Assembly (NCBI GenBank): GCA_000436255.1
Contig: HF990809.1
Coordinates: 1-34,999 of the forward strand
Origin: Clostridium sp. CAG:1193
Lineage (GTDB): Bacteria > Bacillota_I > Bacilli_A > RF39 > UBA660
DNA: 34,999 nt
Direction of reading: 5' to 3'
In this document: positions 32,939 through 34,999 of the stretch, piece after piece
Position numbering within the stretch: the stretch's first letter is position 1
How the letters are laid out: each line of letters starts with the position of its first letter
Notes under the pieces: model-generated
What the model was told of the DNA's origin: nothing
The model's database searches: none
Seen by the model: only the letters and a program-made list of their open reading frames with translations
Program-made: the position numbers and the translations under genes

Positions 32939-32966
32939 TTGTTCTTTCTTTTTTTTTTGCTATAAT
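32939..32966 (+). promoter_or_regulatory. Promoter of mnmE
   Basis: TTGTTC (32939-32944), 16 bp and TATAAT (32961-32966), with TGC upstream giving an extended -10. A T-run between them follows a weak hairpin at the jag stop. The leader is about 14 nt. Confidence 0.6.
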
Positions 32967-32986
32967 ACACATGTGGAGGGATTATT

Positions 32987-34327
32987 ATGGATGATACTAT
33001 ATGTGCAATATCAACTGCGCTTGGTGTAGGAGCTATATCAATAATAAGAGTAAGTGGTAATGATTCGATTAATATTGTTAATAAAATATTTGATAGAGAT
33101 TTAACTAATGTATTAAGTCATACTATAAATTATGGTCATATTATAGATAATAATGAGATAATTGATGAAGTTTTAATATCTGTTATGAAAAGTCCAAAAA
33201 CATTTACATGTGAAGATATAGTTGAAATAAATTGTCATGGTGGAATTGCTACAACCAATAAAATTCTTGAACTTGTTATAAGAAATGGTGCAAGAATGGC
33301 TTTACCGGGGGAATTTACTAAAAGAGCCTTCTTAAATGGTCGTATAGACTTAATTGAAGCAGAAGGAGTAATGGATTTAATAAATTCTAAAACAGAGGTT
33401 GGAAGAAAAATGGCGATGGCATCATTATCTGGAAAAGTTTCTAATATGATAAGTGATTTAAGAAGAAAAATGCTTGATATTATTGCTAATATAGAGGTTA
33501 ATATTGATTATCCAGAATATGAAGATATACTAGTAGTGACTAATGATATGATAAAAGATAGTGTTACTAATTTAAAAAGTGAACTATCAAAAATATTAAA
33601 AGAAGCATTAGATGGCAAAATTATAAAAGAGGGTATTAAAACCTTAATTATAGGTAGACCTAATGTAGGAAAAAGTAGTATACTAAATAGGCTTTTAGAT
33701 GAAGATAAAGCTATTGTAACTGATATAGAAGGTACTACACGTGATATAGTAGAAGGTACAGTATCGTTAGATGGAATTTTGCTTAATATAATAGATACAG
33801 CAGGTATAAGGCAAACAGATAACATAGTTGAAAAAATAGGTGTAGATAAGAGTATAAGCTTAATAAATGAAGCAGATTTAATAATACTTGTACTTAATAA
33901 TAATGAAGCTTTAAATAGTGATGATTTAAAGTTATTAGAAAGTACAAAGAATAAAAAAAGAATAATATTTATAAATAAAAGTGATTTGGAGTCTAATATT
34001 AGTATTGATGAAGATGTAATATATGGTAATACTTTAAATAATGCGGGTTTAGATGAATTAAAAAATAAGATAAAAGAACTATTCAATATGGATAATATAT
34101 CAAATTCAGATTTAAATTATTTATCAAGTGCTAATCAAATAGCTACATTAAAAGAATGCTTAAAAAGAGTAGAAGATATAGAAATAGCATTAGAAAATGA
34201 TTTAACCGTTGATATGCTTGAAATTGATATAAAAAGAATTTGGGAATTACTTGGTAATTTAATTGGTGAGAGTTATGATGAAGAATTACTAGATAATTTG
34301 TTTAGTAAATTTTGTTTAGGAAAATAA
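32987..34327 (+). CDS. mnmE: tRNA modification GTPase MnmE
   Basis: Potassium-dependent GTPase that works with MnmG on wobble U34. The 446-residue product has the N-terminal formyl-THF-binding domain, helical domain and an inserted G domain: G1 GRPNVGKSS, G3 DTAGIR, G4 NKSD. The C-terminal CLGK matches the catalytic CxGK end. GGAGGG precedes the ATG. Its partner mnmG lies on the other arm of the origin. Confidence 0.97.
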   Translation: MDDTICAISTALGVGAISIIRVSGNDSINIVNKIFDRDLTNVLSHTINYGHIIDNNEIIDEVLISVMKSPKTFTCEDIVEINCHGGIATTNKILELVIRNGARMALPGEFTKRAFLNGRIDLIEAEGVMDLINSKTEVGRKMAMASLSGKVSNMISDLRRKMLDIIANIEVNIDYPEYEDILVVTNDMIKDSVTNLKSELSKILKEALDGKIIKEGIKTLIIGRPNVGKSSILNRLLDEDKAIVTDIEGTTRDIVEGTVSLDGILLNIIDTAGIRQTDNIVEKIGVDKSISLINEADLIILVLNNNEALNSDDLKLLESTKNKKRIIFINKSDLESNISIDEDVIYGNTLNNAGLDELKNKIKELFNMDNISNSDLNYLSSANQIATLKECLKRVEDIEIALENDLTVDMLEIDIKRIWELLGNLIGESYDEELLDNLFSKFCLGK

Positions 34328-34328
34328 T

Positions 34329-34999
34329 ATGAAATTAACAAAGCTAGATATAGTAAATTTTAGAAATTATAGTAAGTTATCCCTTGATTTTAGTGATAAT
34401 ATTAATATATTTATTGGTAATAATGGTGAAGGTAAGACTAATATATTAGAAAGTATATATGTACTTGCAATTACTAAATCACATAGAGCTTATTTAGATA
34501 AAAGTTTAATCAAAGCAGGATGTGATTTTTCTAAAATAACAGGCATAGTAGAAAAGAATAGTAAAATTCATAAATATGACCTAATTATAAGTCAAAAGGG
34601 TAAAAGAGTGTCAATTGATGATATAAATGAAAAAAAGATAAGTAATTATATATCTAAATTTAAAGCTATTTTGTTTTGCCCAGATGATTTAGAGTTAATA
34701 AAAGGTAGTCCAGCAGAAAGAAGAAAGTTTTTAAATATAGAAATCGGGCAATTAGATAATAATTATATAAAATTTTTAAATGAATATAATCTTTTACTTA
34801 AAAATAGAAATGAATATTTAAAAAAAATAAATATAGATTCATATAACAAAGAGTATTTAGATATTTTGAATGCACAAATAGTTGATAAAGCATTAATAAT
34901 ATATAAATATAGATTTGAATTTTTAAGAAACATAGAGAGAAATTTAAAAGAAATATATGATAATATGTTTAAAAAAAATATAGAAATAAAGTATATAAA
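34329..34999 (+). CDS. recF: RecF recombination mediator (C-terminus cut by window edge)
   Basis: SMC-like ATPase that helps load RecA at single-strand gaps. 223 codons are visible, starting MKLTKLDIVNFRNYSKLSLD. Walker A is GNNGEGKTNILE, and KAILFCPDDLELIKGSPAERRKFLN is a RecF signature. The ATG follows the mnmE stop by one base. It lies after mnmE instead of its usual place after dnaN. The end of the protein is outside the window. Confidence 0.95.
   Translation, partial: MKLTKLDIVNFRNYSKLSLDFSDNINIFIGNNGEGKTNILESIYVLAITKSHRAYLDKSLIKAGCDFSKITGIVEKNSKIHKYDLIISQKGKRVSIDDINEKKISNYISKFKAILFCPDDLELIKGSPAERRKFLNIEIGQLDNNYIKFLNEYNLLLKNRNEYLKKINIDSYNKEYLDILNAQIVDKALIIYKYRFEFLRNIERNLKEIYDNMFKKNIEIKYI

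Noticed and set aside
1..34999. Use of UGA as Trp (Mollicutes code)
   Set aside because: TGG encodes Trp throughout, and TGA is the stop of the DUF1934 gene.

Overview
The window is a very A+T-rich bacterial chromosome segment spanning the replication origin of an endospore-forming low-GC Bacillota. The standard genetic code applies: TGG is used for Trp, and a TGA ends the DUF1934 gene. Sporulation genes spoIIR, spoIID, spoIIQ and spoIIID are present, with a sigma-F-like promoter at spoIIQ. A noc-like parB gene and rpoE (delta subunit) point to a Bacilli-type lineage rather than a classical clostridium. Tight packing and many proteins of unknown type suggest an uncultured, possibly gut, Bacilli group; that last step is inference.

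Layout. 1-3.3 kb (minus): secA (cut by the window edge), hpf, csp. 3.3-6.4 kb: a complete agr-type peptide quorum-sensing locus arranged tail to tail, agrB-agrD on plus and agrA-agrC on minus, sharing one terminator. It sits inside an otherwise Bacillus-like gene order. 6.5-19.7 kb (minus): mbl/mreB, spoIIID, spoIIQ, spoIID, a DUF1146 gene, rpiB, rpmE, a degenerate SGNH-hydrolase-like protein, murA, an unrecognised membrane protein with a near-ideal promoter, mntP, spoIIR, prmC, prfA, rpoE, argS and a DUF1934 gene. 19.9-21.8 kb (plus): a class A penicillin-binding protein. 21.9-30.2 kb (minus): two prepilins with C-terminal Ig-like domains, noc/parB, rsmG, mnmG, a third prepilin, dnaN, dnaA. 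30.2-30.7 kb: oriC, with many DnaA boxes. 30.7-35 kb (plus): rpmH, rnpA, yidC, jag, mnmE, recF (cut by the window edge).

Genes diverge from oriC as expected for leading-strand coding. Relative to the Bacillus order, mnmG-rsmG-noc and recF have changed sides: the former now lie on the dnaA-dnaN side and recf follows mnmE. Functionally the window combines replication initiation (dnaA, dnaN, noc, oriC), tRNA modification and translation (mnmE, mnmG, rsmG, prfA, prmC, argS, rpmE, rpmH, rnpA), envelope and secretion (secA, yidC, murA, PBP, mbl), sporulation, cell-cell signalling and surface pilins.

The regulatory DNA is very compact. At least eight intrinsic terminators overlap the stop codon of the gene they end. 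Several terminator T-tracts run directly into an extended -10 promoter for the next gene. One terminator-like hairpin contains the ribosome-binding site of spoIIR. No tRNA, rRNA, CRISPR array or insertion sequence was seen.
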